Positions 1 through 10,100 of a stretch of DNA of 51,826 bases are shown here, piece by piece. Origin of the DNA: Streptomyces tateyamensis (GTDB lineage Bacteria > Actinomycetota > Actinomycetes > Streptomycetales > Streptomycetaceae). A program made the translations under genes and the position numbers. Position 1 is the stretch's first letter. Every line of letters starts with the position of its first letter. Location of the stretch: positions 1 to 51,826 of the forward strand of contig NZ_PYBW01000026.1 of the NCBI RefSeq assembly GCF_003205575.1. The letters are read 5' to 3'. The notes beneath the pieces are model-generated. The model saw only the letters and a program-made list of their open reading frames with translations. It did no database searches and was not told the DNA's origin.

Positions 1-3000
1 CCAGCACATAGTACGTGTGGTACTCAGCGACCGTCAGGTTGTACCGGTTCGCCTCACCGGGCGTGACACCTACCTCACCGACGCGAATCGTGCGGCCGTC
101 GGTGGTAGCGAGGAGGTCGCCGGCCGGGAGGCTTCCGGCGGGGATCCAGGCGTGGACGGTCGCGTCGTAGAACGGGTGATTGTCGGTGGTGTGGATGGTC
201 GGCTGAGCGCCGTCATCCGTAATGACAACTAGGTCGACGAGGTTTTTGTCGAGCTTGACGGCCGTGGCGGTGACCGGCTCACTGCCCTTCAGGTCGCCAC
301 TGGTGGGGTCAGCCGTCTTCACCTCGTCGCCAGGCTTGATGTCGCCGATGGGCTTGGTTGATCCATCACCCAGCAGGACCGGGGTTTCCGGAGCGAAGCT
401 GCAAGGGCTGCTGCTCGATCCAGATGGGCCCGAGCCCCCGTCGCCGCCCCCGCTCGGGTGATCGCTACTGCCACCACCGGTCGGGTGGTCCGTACCACCC
501 CCACCGCTCGGGTGGTCCGTACCGCCACCACCCGTGGGCCCGCCCGCGTTTCCGCCTGAACCGGTGTCAGGGGAGGCTGCGCTCGGAGTGTCAGAGGTGG
601 TCGGTGTAGTGGGCTTTGCGAGGGGGTCGGTCACGAGAGGGGCGTCGCCCTTCGCGAGATCGCTGAGCCCGCTCAAGCTCTTCAGCTTCTCCGCGAGCTT
701 CGGCAGCGCCGTGACCGCCTTGGCACCGAACTCCCCGGCGTCTATAGCCGCCAGGCCCACCTGGATCATAGTGCCGGTGTCGTAGCCCTGCTGGTAATAG
801 GAGTCGTTCGGGTTGATCCCGAACGCGTCCGCCGTTATGTGGTCGTAGTCAGGAGCATTGATCTTCGGTATCTGGAGCCCGGTAACCGAGTTCAGGATGC
901 CGATATTCATATTGATCACATTGCGTGGATCAACAAGCGCCAGGGTGCCGAGCACGCTGTCGGCCATACCCGCCAGCTTCTTGAGGGGGTGGCCACCCCC
1001 GACCGAGGTCGGGAACGCGATGACGGAGCCCAAGCCGAATCCGTCGGCTCCCTGACTGTCGGACAACAGACCACTCGGGTCGCTGTGGGTGCTGGGGTTG
1101 TTGCCCGCGTAGGTGTAGCCACCCATCTGGTTCGGGTCACCGGCCTCGAAAACCGGGTCGGCGGTAAGGAAACGGCCAAGGGTCGGGTCGTACTGGCGCG
1201 CGCCGAGAAGGTTCAGGCCGGTGGTGCTGTCAGTGGGTTTGCCGAGGTAGCCGTGGTTGTCGGCCCAACTCGGCGGGACGACCCCGCGCGGACTCCCATA
1301 AGGGTCGAAAGAACGGCGGGTGATAGCCAGGGTGCTGTAGTCGACCTGGAGCTGGGCGGTGCCCTGGATGTTGGTGGGTTGGTAGGTGACGGTGCCGCTG
1401 CTGGAGCGAACGATCACCGTACCGTCCGGGTTGGGGTAGTACCGCAGACCGCTGACGGTGCTTCCGGTCAGGGTGAGCTGCTCGGCGCCGCCGAAGAGGT
1501 AGAGAACCGTGCTGTTAGGTCCGCGCTGAAGAAGCAGGCCGCCGCTGGCGTCATAGAGATAGCCGGTGGTCAGCGGGTTGCTGACGCCAGCCGTCGTGGT
1601 GACGGTGGCGGTGCGGCCTTCGGCGTCGTAGGTGAAGGACTGGTTGGCGGCGGTGGCACCCGTGGTGGTGCGTCCGGTGGTGTTGCCGGCCGGGTCGTAG
1701 GTCGGGGCCTGGGTGGTGGTGCCGCCAGGCCCGGTGGTGGTGGCGGAGCTGAGGGTGTTGGGCTGGGTCCCGTTGGTGGGATAGGCCAGCGTCTGAGTGA
1801 TGTCCTTGGCAGCGTTGCCGGTCAGGTCGTGCTTGACCTGACGGGTGCGGTCACCGAGGAGGTTGTAGCTGAAGCTCTGCCAGTACGGGGCCGGGCCACC
1901 GAGAGTGGCCGGTGCCGGGCCCGCAGTGCTGCACTTGGCGAGCTGACCAGGCGTGGCACCGGTCTGGCCAGCCGTGTCGGTCCAGGCGGTAGCCAGACGG
2001 TCCAGGCCGTCGTACTGGAAGCACTGGGTGTCGAAGGCCTGGTCGGTGCCACCGGTGGACTGGAGCTCGCGGGTGGTAGCGATGTTGCCAGCCTGGTCGT
2101 AGCCGAGCGTGGTGGCCGAGATCGGGTTGGGCGCAGTCTGGATACTGACGCTGTTGAGCGTCAGGCGCCTGGTCGCGTCGTCCCAGGTCTGTGCGGTGCG
2201 GAACTGGGTGGTGGGGTTGCCGTAGGTGGACTGGAGGGTCTGGCCCAGCGGCGTGTAGGCAACACTGTTCAGGTAGCGGGTGGAGCGGCCTGAACCGCTG
2301 GACACCCGCAGGCCCGCGTTGTCGTACCCGTATCCAACGCTCTCCGCCGCCAGTCCTCCACCAGCCGGGTAGTTGGTGTGGGCCAGCAAGCCAATGTTTG
2401 CGGTGTAGTCCGAGCCCAGGGCGTAGGTTCCGGCCAGTGCTCCCTCCGAGGCAGGGATGGTGACGCTCGACCCGGTCGGCTGGTAGGCCGTGTTGTAGCC
2501 GGTGACCGCCTGCACGTAGGCACTGCCCGAGGCGCCGCCAACGTACCTGGTCGAGGAAGTCGGGTAGCCCTTGGCCAGGGTGTCGTAGGTGTAGGAGGTC
2601 AGCTGCTTGGTCGCGTCGCTCGTGCTAGTCCCGGCGAATTCTCCGATGGGACGGCTCAGCTGGTCGTACGTGAAGGACAGGCTCTGCCCACGCCCGTCAG
2701 TGCTGGTCGCCACCCGGCCCAGCGGGTCGAAGGTCGTGGTGGAGGTGCCCGCGTCGGGGTCGGTCTGCGAGACCTTCCGGCCCTGCAGGTCGTACTTGTA
2801 CGACCAGGTGTTCCCCGCGGTGTCCTTCACCGTCGCCACGTTGCCGCTGCTCGTGTAGGTGTAGCTGGTCGTTACGTCACCGATGCCGGCGCCACCGTGG
2901 GCCACCGTCGAGGTGGTCTGGCCGAGCGCGTTGGCAAAGGTGGAGGTGGGCACACCGCCCTGGGCCGGGGTGCTGTCCGTTTTGTCAGCGCCCGGATACG

Positions 3001-6000
3001 CCGTGGTGCTCGACCACAGTGCAACCGACTTGTTCTCCAACGTGGTACTGGTCACCCGGCCCAGGCCGTCGTAACCCGTCAGGGTCTCCGAGGGCAGAGT
3101 GTTCTCCTGCTCGGAGAACAGCGTGGGGCCCGGGGCCATGGTGGGGTCTGCGAAGGCCGCGACACTACTATGTACCCAACCGTGGCTGTCGTAGTGAGTC
3201 GAACTGATCAGCCGCCCGGTTGAGTTGTCGGCGGTGGAGGCTTGGGTCTGGCGCAGTTGCAGGAAGCCGTCGTAGATGTCGACGGCTACACCGTAGGAAC
3301 CGTCCTCACGCAGGGTCTGGGTGGTGACAGCGGTCGGGTTGGGGGTCCCGACACCCGAAACGGCATAGCTGAACAACTTGTCCGCGCTCTGGGTGGCCTT
3401 GTCTCGTCCCGGCTGCCAGGTCGCAGTGCGACGGCCCAAGGCGTCGTAGGTCGTGTCGGTGACCCGGCCATTGACGTCCGCCGCATGGGTCACCACCCCT
3501 CGGCCCGGGGCCAGCGAACTGGTGGCGGTCCAGCCCAGCGGGTTCGTGGTCGACAGTGCCGTCGGCACGGTCGCCGTCGCCGGGGTGTAGCTGGTGGTGC
3601 TGGTCTGGCCCGCGGCGTCGGTCAGCTTGGTGGCCCGGCCGTACTGGTCGAACGTGGCCGCGCCCAGGGTCTGGAAGACGGGGTGGTTCGAGGCGTCGTA
3701 GGAGGTCACCGCCTGCGAGGAGGTGATCAGGCCCAGGGTGCTGCCGTTTCCACCGATCTGCCCGAGCGTGCCGGGGTTGGTGACCGAACCGTCGCCGTCG
3801 TAGAAGGTGCGCTTGTCGCTCACCGTGGTACTTCCGCTGGGAGCTGTTCCACACGGACCGGTAACCGCGATGGTCTCGGCCGGGTAGCTCAGCATCATCG
3901 GGTTCGACGCTGGCGCATTCGCGTAGCTGGTGCTGGTACACATCTCCTGTGCAGGAACGGAGACATCGCCCTTGTTGTCGACCTGCGCGACCCGACCGAC
4001 GCTGTCGTAGCCGACGGTGGCCTGAGAAGTACGCCAGGTCCCGTTCGCCAGCAGTTGCTGCGAGCGGCTGGAAACCGACTGGGCCCGCTGAGCGTTGAGC
4101 GGAGGCAAGGTGGAAAGCGCCGGGGGTGCCGGACTCTTGGAGGTCCAGGCGGTGCGCGGCGTCGACGCCGTGACCGTCATGGTGGGCACACCGGCCAGCG
4201 TGCGCGCCAGCACGGTTCCGCCGGCCTGGGTGTAGGCGTCCGTCTCCTGCGGGTTTCCCGCCAGCCAGGGGCTGTCGGTGACACTCTCCCCCAGGTTGTT
4301 GGTGAGACTGACCGACCGCTTGGTGCCGTCGGCCTTGTAGTCACCGTCCATACCCTGGAAGTAGTTGACGACATTCTGCGTGACCGGGTCGGGAGCCGCT
4401 CCGGTAGTGGTGGTGACGGTGCGGTAGCCGCGGAACTGGTTCCAGGTGCGGTACTGGTCGTCCGTCAGATCGGAATCGTCGCGGTGCCAGGCGGCACCGC
4501 CCGAGTAGGTGTAGTTGGTGACCCGCGCCGGCGAGGCCGCCTTGGTGGCGTCGTTGTCGGAGACCTGAGCGACAAGCGTCTTCTGGAACCAGTCGCTGAT
4601 CGGGTTGGCGGCGCCCGGCGTGGTCCAATACACGTTGTAGCAGGCCATGGTGTCGGAGTCGGGGGACGTCGGCATGCTGTTGGCCACCCGGGAGCACTCG
4701 GGCGCTCGGTAGGTGACGGCGATCGACTCGCCCGTCTCCGTCTGCAGGCTGGACAGACGCGGCCGGTACAGCGGGGACGCGGCAGGCGTCAGACCGTCGA
4801 CCCGGTTGTCCATCTCGACGCCAGTGAAGGTCACCGGGTCGAGAGCGACGTTGCCCGAGCCTCCCGCGCTGGTGTCCAGCCCGGTGTGCTGGATCTGGGA
4901 GAGCCACATGACCGACTGAAGCGAGCCAGCGTCCTTCGGGTCGACCGTCTTGCCAGTGATCGGGTCGACGGTGCCGCCGGTATCCGAGAACAGGTGGGTC
5001 AACGCCCAGGAGTCCACATCCTGCCATCCGGAGGCGGCCTTGACCGAAGTCTTGATCGACTGCAGGCGGTAGGTCGACCAGAAGGTCGGCGAAGAAGTCT
5101 GGCAGACGTTGCTGCCGGTACCCGACGTCGCCATAGAGCTGGTGCAGTTGAGGTCGTAGGGGGTATCGGGCCAGTTCGGCGCGGTCGTGGAGTTCAGGTT
5201 CGAGACCTGGCACGTGGTCGGGTCCGTAGTGCACCGCTGCGCGGGGACGAAGGTGATCTTGTCCGCGGGTTCGCGGCCGGCTCGCTCGTCGCTCAGCTGG
5301 TAACCGTACGAGATCTGGGTCAGGTACCCGCCACGGGTGTAGGCGGTCAGCGCGCCGCCGGCCCCGTTGGCCTGCCCGGCACCCTTGTTGTACCAGTTGG
5401 TCTCGTTCGCCCAGTCGAAGCGCTGCACGTTGCCGCTCGGGTCGACCACGAAATCCAGGTTGAACCGGTAGCCCATGTTCGCGCACTGGGACGCGTTGCC
5501 CTTGGAACTGTCGTAGCAGGGGTCGCCCGCCTTCGGGCTGTAAATCGGGACGCCCCAGCCGGAGTTGGTCGCCGGGTCGGCGGTGGTGCCCGGAGCGTGG
5601 TTCAGACCCAGGTAGTACTGGGTGCCGTCGGTCGCGGTGATCTTCCAGTATTCGCCGTTCCACAGACCGTTGGACGCCCCGGTCAGGTACTCGACCTTCG
5701 TGCCATCGTCACCCTGCAGGTGGTATTGGCCGTTAACGTCACGGACCAGTTGACCGTTGTACGCCCCCAGCGAGATGGTCGCGTTCCAGCCTGCCCAGCA
5801 CTCGTCACCCGAGCCCGCGATCCCGTCATTGGCGCAGGACTTGTACTGACGCTCGATGAAGCCGGGGCTGTAGTCCCAGCCGTCGCCGATCCACGAGGCC
5901 TGCGAGTTGCGAGCCGAGGTCTCACCGTCCACCGCCTGGGAGCTGTACGACAGTCCAACCGTGGGGGCGGCACCGCCGAGTGAAGTCGGCACCTGGATCG

Positions 6001-6949
6001 GGTAGTCATAGGTGAAGGCGCCGGAAGCGGACGAGCCCCACGTCCCTGAGGCCGACAGCGAGGTCGCTCCGTAGCTGCCTTGCGAGCCGCCGGTACCGGA
6101 CACCGCTGCCACCGTCGTGCTCGACGCGGTGGCAGCCATAGGCGCGGCCATCGTGCTCATCGCGCGAACACCACCGGCCCTGCTCGGGGCCGAGGCGGGC
6201 AGGGCCACGGTGGCGGTCAGCTGGTGGGCCGCCGGATCATTGGTGGTCGCCAGCGGCGTCTGGGTCTGGCACTGCGCCAACTGCGGGGTCGTCTGCGCAC
6301 AGGCCGGCAACTGCACCAGGTGCAGCCGCGATGCCCAACCACCACCGTATGCCTGCATCACCGCCGAGTAGTCCAGCGACACGGAGGCCTTGCCCGGTGC
6401 GCCCGAGTCGTCCGACCGTGTCAGACCCACCATCAGGCCGTCCACACCGGCCGCCTGCGCGGTCGCGTGGTCAACCGTCTTAACCTGGACCGCGGTCGGC
6501 GTCGAGGCCGGTGCGAACGGCACCGCGGCCGGCTCCGCCACCTGCGACGCCGTCAGCTTCACGCCCGCTGTCGCCGCGCCACCCACCGACACGGTCTCCG
6601 TGCTTGCCTTTGGCCACGCCGGCGCCACTACTTGGTGTGCCTTCAGCGCGCGCGAGCCCTTCGGCTCCGCAACGACTGGCAGCTTCGCCGAGGCGCCCAC
6701 CGGATGCCCCAGGACCTTCGGCGGCTTGGGCAGCGGGCCGGAGGCCCACACCTTACCGGTGTAGTGATCCGGACCGACGAAGCTCTCTGCTCCGGCTATC
6801 GGGGCCATCAACGACAGCGCTGCGGCAGTCGCGACCGCAACTGTGGTTCGCCGCTCCCATCCTCGTCGTCTACCAGCGGCCAACCAGGCAAGTCTCGCGC
6901 GCACGCGGAAAACCCCCACCATCCCCGGCCCGGACGGGCCATCACTCAC
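1..6949 (-). CDS. Secreted Rhs/YD-repeat protein with C-terminal HINT domain, truncated by the window edge
   Basis: One uninterrupted minus-strand frame of about 2316 codons runs off the left edge without a stop. An arginine-rich n-region and hydrophobic stretch (residues about 36-54, ending PIAGA) form a Sec-type signal. An SpvB/Rhs-like shell region (VDGETSARNS, WIGDGWDYSPGF) begins near residue 315. Many YD repeats follow (YDSVGR, FDQYGR, YDALGR, YDGLGR, YDLQGR, YDAEGR), then the Rhs core LLGARQYDPTLGRFLTADP near 1912-1930. After a Gly/His-rich linker comes a HINT (Hedgehog/intein) domain with candidate nucleophile Cys2183, a TDNHPF block and a terminal YNLTVAEYHTYYV block. Polymorphic-toxin families use such a domain to release a C-terminal toxin, which here would lie beyond the window. 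The start is uncertain: GTG at 6949 is used, GTG 7018 (GAAGG upstream) or ATG 6922 are alternatives; an in-frame stop lies just above 7018. Confidence 0.9.
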   Translation of the reverse strand, partial: MSDGPSGPGMVGVFRVRARLAWLAAGRRRGWERRTTVAVATAAALSLMAPIAGAESFVGPDHYTGKVWASGPLPKPPKVLGHPVGASAKLPVVAEPKGSRALKAHQVVAPAWPKASTETVSVGGAATAGVKLTASQVAEPAAVPFAPASTPTAVQVKTVDHATAQAAGVDGLMVGLTRSDDSGAPGKASVSLDYSAVMQAYGGGWASRLHLVQLPACAQTTPQLAQCQTQTPLATTNDPAAHQLTATVALPASAPSRAGGVRAMSTMAAPMAATASSTTVAAVSGTGGSQGSYGATSLSASGTWGSSASGAFTYDYPIQVPTSLGGAAPTVGLSYSSQAVDGETSARNSQASWIGDGWDYSPGFIERQYKSCANDGIAGSGDECWAGWNATISLGAYNGQLVRDVNGQYHLQGDDGTKVEYLTGASNGLWNGEYWKITATDGTQYYLGLNHAPGTTADPATNSGWGVPIYSPKAGDPCYDSSKGNASQCANMGYRFNLDFVVDPSGNVQRFDWANETNWYNKGAGQANGAGGALTAYTRGGYLTQISYGYQLSDERAGREPADKITFVPAQRCTTDPTTCQVSNLNSTTAPNWPDTPYDLNCTSSMATSGTGSNVCQTSSPTFWSTYRLQSIKTSVKAASGWQDVDSWALTHLFSDTGGTVDPITGKTVDPKDAGSLQSVMWLSQIQHTGLDTSAGGSGNVALDPVTFTGVEMDNRVDGLTPAASPLYRPRLSSLQTETGESIAVTYRAPECSRVANSMPTSPDSDTMACYNVYWTTPGAANPISDWFQKTLVAQVSDNDATKAASPARVTNYTYSGGAAWHRDDSDLTDDQYRTWNQFRGYRTVTTTTGAAPDPVTQNVVNYFQGMDGDYKADGTKRSVSLTNNLGESVTDSPWLAGNPQETDAYTQAGGTVLARTLAGVPTMTVTASTPRTAWTSKSPAPPALSTLPPLNAQRAQSVSSRSQQLLANGTWRTSQATVGYDSVGRVAQVDNKGDVSVPAQEMCTSTSYANAPASNPMMLSYPAETIAVTGPCGTAPSGSTTVSDKRTFYDGDGSVTNPGTLGQIGGNGSTLGLITSSQAVTSYDASNHPVFQTLGAATFDQYGRATKLTDAAGQTSTTSYTPATATVPTALSTTNPLGWTATSSLAPGRGVVTHAADVNGRVTDTTYDALGRRTATWQPGRDKATQSADKLFSYAVSGVGTPNPTAVTTQTLREDGSYGVAVDIYDGFLQLRQTQASTADNSTGRLISSTHYDSHGWVHSSVAAFADPTMAPGPTLFSEQENTLPSETLTGYDGLGRVTSTTLENKSVALWSSTTAYPGADKTDSTPAQGGVPTSTFANALGQTTSTVAHGGAGIGDVTTSYTYTSSGNVATVKDTAGNTWSYKYDLQGRKVSQTDPDAGTSTTTFDPLGRVATSTDGRGQSLSFTYDQLSRPIGEFAGTSTSDATKQLTSYTYDTLAKGYPTSSTRYVGGASGSAYVQAVTGYNTAYQPTGSSVTIPASEGALAGTYALGSDYTANIGLLAHTNYPAGGGLAAESVGYGYDNAGLRVSSGSGRSTRYLNSVAYTPLGQTLQSTYGNPTTQFRTAQTWDDATRRLTLNSVSIQTAPNPISATTLGYDQAGNIATTRELQSTGGTDQAFDTQCFQYDGLDRLATAWTDTAGQTGATPGQLAKCSTAGPAPATLGGPAPYWQSFSYNLLGDRTRQVKHDLTGNAAKDITQTLAYPTNGTQPNTLSSATTTGPGGTTTQAPTYDPAGNTTGRTTTGATAANQSFTYDAEGRTATVTTTAGVSNPLTTGYLYDASGGLLLQRGPNSTVLYLFGGAEQLTLTGSTVSGLRYYPNPDGTVIVRSSSGTVTYQPTNIQGTAQLQVDYSTLAITRRSFDPYGSPRGVVPPSWADNHGYLGKPTDSTTGLNLLGARQYDPTLGRFLTADPVFEAGDPNQMGGYTYAGNNPSTHSDPSGLLSDSQGADGFGLGSVIAFPTSVGGGHPLKKLAGMADSVLGTLALVDPRNVINMNIGILNSVTGLQIPKINAPDYDHITADAFGINPNDSYYQQGYDTGTMIQVGLAAIDAGEFGAKAVTALPKLAEKLKSLSGLSDLAKGDAPLVTDPLAKPTTPTTSDTPSAASPDTGSGGNAGGPTGGGGTDHPSGGGGTDHPTGGGSSDHPSGGGDGGSGPSGSSSSPCSFAPETPVLLGDGSTKPIGDIKPGDEVKTADPTSGDLKGSEPVTATAVKLDKNLVDLVVITDDGAQPTIHTTDNHPFYDATVHAWIPAGSLPAGDLLATTDGRTIRVGEVGVTPGEANRYNLTVAEYHTYYVL
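451..531. repeat. Three copies of a 27-bp tandem repeat in the Rhs linker
   Basis: Units begin at 451, 478 and 505 and share the core TCGGGTGGTCCGTACC (the first copy diverges). On the coding strand each unit encodes nine residues of the type (S/T)DHP(S/T)GGGG, so the repeat expands a flexible Gly/His-rich linker between the Rhs core and the HINT domain. Copy number may differ between strains. Confidence 0.75.
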
Positions 6950-7121
6950 GGTCCCAGGAGGAACTCGATCGAACCGGAACCGTATTGCGGCTCGAACGCG
7001 TGCCGCAATAGCCTTCACGGCGAGCCACAGCCTTCACGCTGTCAGCACTGAGTAGATATGACCAGCTCATACAGGCGGCGAAGCCGCCCAGGACACCACG
7101 AATCGGACACTTTTCAAGCGC

Positions 7122-7133
7122 ATGTGGCCACAT
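7122..7133. promoter_or_regulatory. Perfect 12-bp palindrome between the divergent Rhs and lectin genes
   Basis: ATGTGGCCACAT is a perfect dyad in the roughly 245-bp divergent region, about 60 bp before the lectin-protein start and about 105-175 bp before the Rhs start. It could be a shared operator. No regulator can be named and no convincing -35/-10 pair was found for either gene. The gap also holds a direct repeat AGCCTTCACG near 7010-7040 of unknown meaning. Confidence 0.35.
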
Positions 7134-7194
7134 CCATCGGCACACGAGCACCCGTAAATTTGACCATTTCTTGACTCACTGAAAGATGTCTCTC

Positions 7195-10100
7195 ATGCCT
7201 CGTCCCGGCTTCATGCCCGCCGCGCGACATCGGGCCTTGCGCCCGCTGACCGTGGCAGCAGTGCTCGCAGTCGTCCTCACCACAGCTGCCGGCCCTGCTC
7301 TCGCGGATACCACCGCTACCGCCGACCCTGCCAACCCAACAGCTGGAACCCCAAGCTCGCCGGTCCAGCTTGCCCAAGCGCAGGCTAAGAGCTCGGGAAA
7401 GCCCGTCACCGTCGATGCGCTGACCACCGAGACCTCACTCACCGTTGCCAATCCTGACGGCACATTCACCCAGTCCCAGAACGTCCAGCCGGTTCGGGTA
7501 AAGAAGAACGGCGCCTGGACCGAGACCGATTCGACGCTGGCCAAGAACGGCGACGGGTCCTTCTCCCCCACGGCCGTTCCGTCCAACGTGGCACTGTCCG
7601 GCGGCGGGACCGCTCCGCTGGCCGCGTTCACCGACCCGGCCGGCCACCGGCTCGCGATGACCCTGCCGTTCGCGCTGCCCGCTCCGACGGTGAGCGGCAA
7701 CACCGCCACCTACACCAACGTCCTGCCCGACGTCGACCTTCAGGCCACCGTCACCGACCAGGGTGCCTTCCACGAGGTGCTGGTCGTCAAGAACGCCCAG
7801 GCTGCGGCCAATCCGCAGCTGAAGACACTGAAACTGACCACCGCCAACAGCGGCGGCCTGACCACCAACACTGACAGCAATGGGAACTTGAGCTTCAAGG
7901 CCGCCGACGGCACTGAGGCCTTCCATGCGCCCACTCCCGTGATGTGGGACTCCGCCCCGGCGCCTACAACCGCCCCTAGCGCGCCGACGCCCACGCCGGC
8001 ACCCAGCACTGTTGACCCCGCCGGGGTCGCTTCGAGCAGCAAGGACGGCCCCGGCCAGGGTGCCCACATCTCCGCGCTGAATGTGCAGGCCGATAACTCC
8101 GCCATCACGCTGGCCCCGGACCCGGCGCAGCTCGCCACCGCGACGTTCCCGGCGTACATCGACCCGGGCGTCGCTCCGGGCGGCCAGACCAACAACTACG
8201 CTGAGGTCAAGCAGGGCTGCGCGTCCCAGGTCGTCTTCAACAACGCCCAAGAGAACGGCGAAGGCATCGGCTACCAGCAGTATTCTTCGGACTGCTTCGG
8301 CATGTACCGCTCGTTCTACGAGATGGACACCAGCCGCCTCAACAGCGGCATGACCATCGTCAAGTCGATGCTCGACCTGACCGAGACCTACGGCGCCGAC
8401 CACATGTGCGGCCACACTGCACCGGTCACCCTCAACTTCACTGGGGCCATCAACAACGGCACCAACTGGAACAACCAGCCCGGCGTCCTCCAGACCCTGG
8501 GCCAGCAGGACGTTGCTACAGCCTACGGAAGTTGTGGCTACCAGCCCGTCAACTTCGAGGTCACCGGAACAGTAAGCCAGTATCGTGGCGTCTCCAACCT
8601 GACCTTCGGCATCACCGGCAACGAGAGCACGTCCTCCTCCAACTACGGATTCATGCGCTTCAGTGTCAATCCGCAGCTGGTCACCACGTATGAGATCCCG
8701 CCCAACGCCCCTGACCAGCTCTCCCTCAGCCAAGGCAACACCAACTGCGCGGGCAACGGCTGGGTGGGCACGACAGCATCCCTCGTCGCCCTGAACAGCC
8801 GTCTGACCACCAGCATGCCCGGGGTCAACCTCAAGGCAGGCTCGCTCCTTGTCGACGACTCGACTGACGACGGCCACGGCAATCCGTTCACCGTCGGCTG
8901 GCCTGCGAGCCCGAACTGGGTGGCAAGCGGTTCCACCGCGTCGATCCCCTCGCCAGTCGGCTTTGCGGACGGACACCAGTACGAGTGGGAGGTCTGGGCC
9001 AATGACGGCTACACCGACGGCCCCCACGCGCCCAAGTGCCTCTTCAACGTCGACACCACCCCGCCGAGCCTGACCATCACGCCCTCCAGCACCTTCCCTG
9101 CGCTGGGCAGCGGCAAGACCACAACAGGCTATGCGGGCCAGAACCTGACCCTCCAGGTCCGTGCCAAGGACCCCGTCCCCACCTCGGGCTGCACCCGTCC
9201 CGCCGCCCCGTGCAAAGCAAGCGGCGTGGCGGGCATCAAATACTCACTCGACGCCGCCATCCCGGCCACTGGTGCGCAGACTGCTGCCACGACCGCGAAC
9301 GCCGACGGCAGCTTGAGCGCCACCATCACCTTCCCCATCCCGGCCAACCAGTGGGGCACCCATACGCTGAACCTGTCGGCGTACGACAACGCAGGCAACT
9401 CCACGGCCAACCAGGTCTACAGCTTCTACGCCCCTTGGAACCCCGCCACCAAGATCACCCCCGGTGACCTGACCGGCGACGGCATCCCCGACCTCATCAC
9501 CGCCCAGGGCGCGGGCGGAAACCTCGTCACCATTCCCGGCAACACCGACGCGAACAACCTACCCCTCACCGCGTCGACCCTCGACAAGACTCCCGACGCG
9601 GGCACCGGCTGGGACAAGTACCTCGTCACCAACCGGGGCAGCGTCACCGGCGGCGCCACGGACGACCTTTTCGTCTACAACCCCGCCAAGCACCAGCTGC
9701 GCGTCTACAAGAACGACTCCGCCACCCCGGGGACCAACAACCTCCCGGGCCGCTTCACCATCAGCTCCGACTTCACCAGCCCTCTGACGCGTCCCTGCGT
9801 CAACCAGGATCTCAGTAGCGTCAGCCCGCTCCCGGCCTGCACCTCCCAGAGTCCGGCTGACTGGAGCAATATCAGTCTGACCCAGCTGGTTGCCGTGGGC
9901 GCGCACTCCGCCTTCGCTGCACAGGTCCCCACGAGCACGTACCCGCCGTCCGACATGATGACTGTGGAGAACAGTCAACTCTGGTACTACGTCGGCGGCA
10001 CCGATCCCACTCACTACCTGCTGGGCGCCTACCCGATCGGCACCGGCGACTGGTCCAACACCACCATTATCGCCCCTAGTAACCTCGGCGTGACCGCGGC

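Noticed and set aside
451..531. Short direct repeats as a possible CRISPR or satellite
   Set aside because: Only three 27-bp units with no spacers, in frame within the Rhs linker. Treated as a protein repeat.
839..5983. Very long plus-strand open frames (839-2293 and 3242-5983) opposite the Rhs gene
   Set aside because: The minus frame reads as continuous Rhs/YD repeats with a signal peptide and HINT domain. The plus frames are Arg/Gly/Val-rich without motifs and arise from GC-biased codon use.
7160..7178. TTGACC and TTGACT as -35 boxes of the lectin gene
   Set aside because: The corresponding -10 would fall on or inside the start codon and has no good match.
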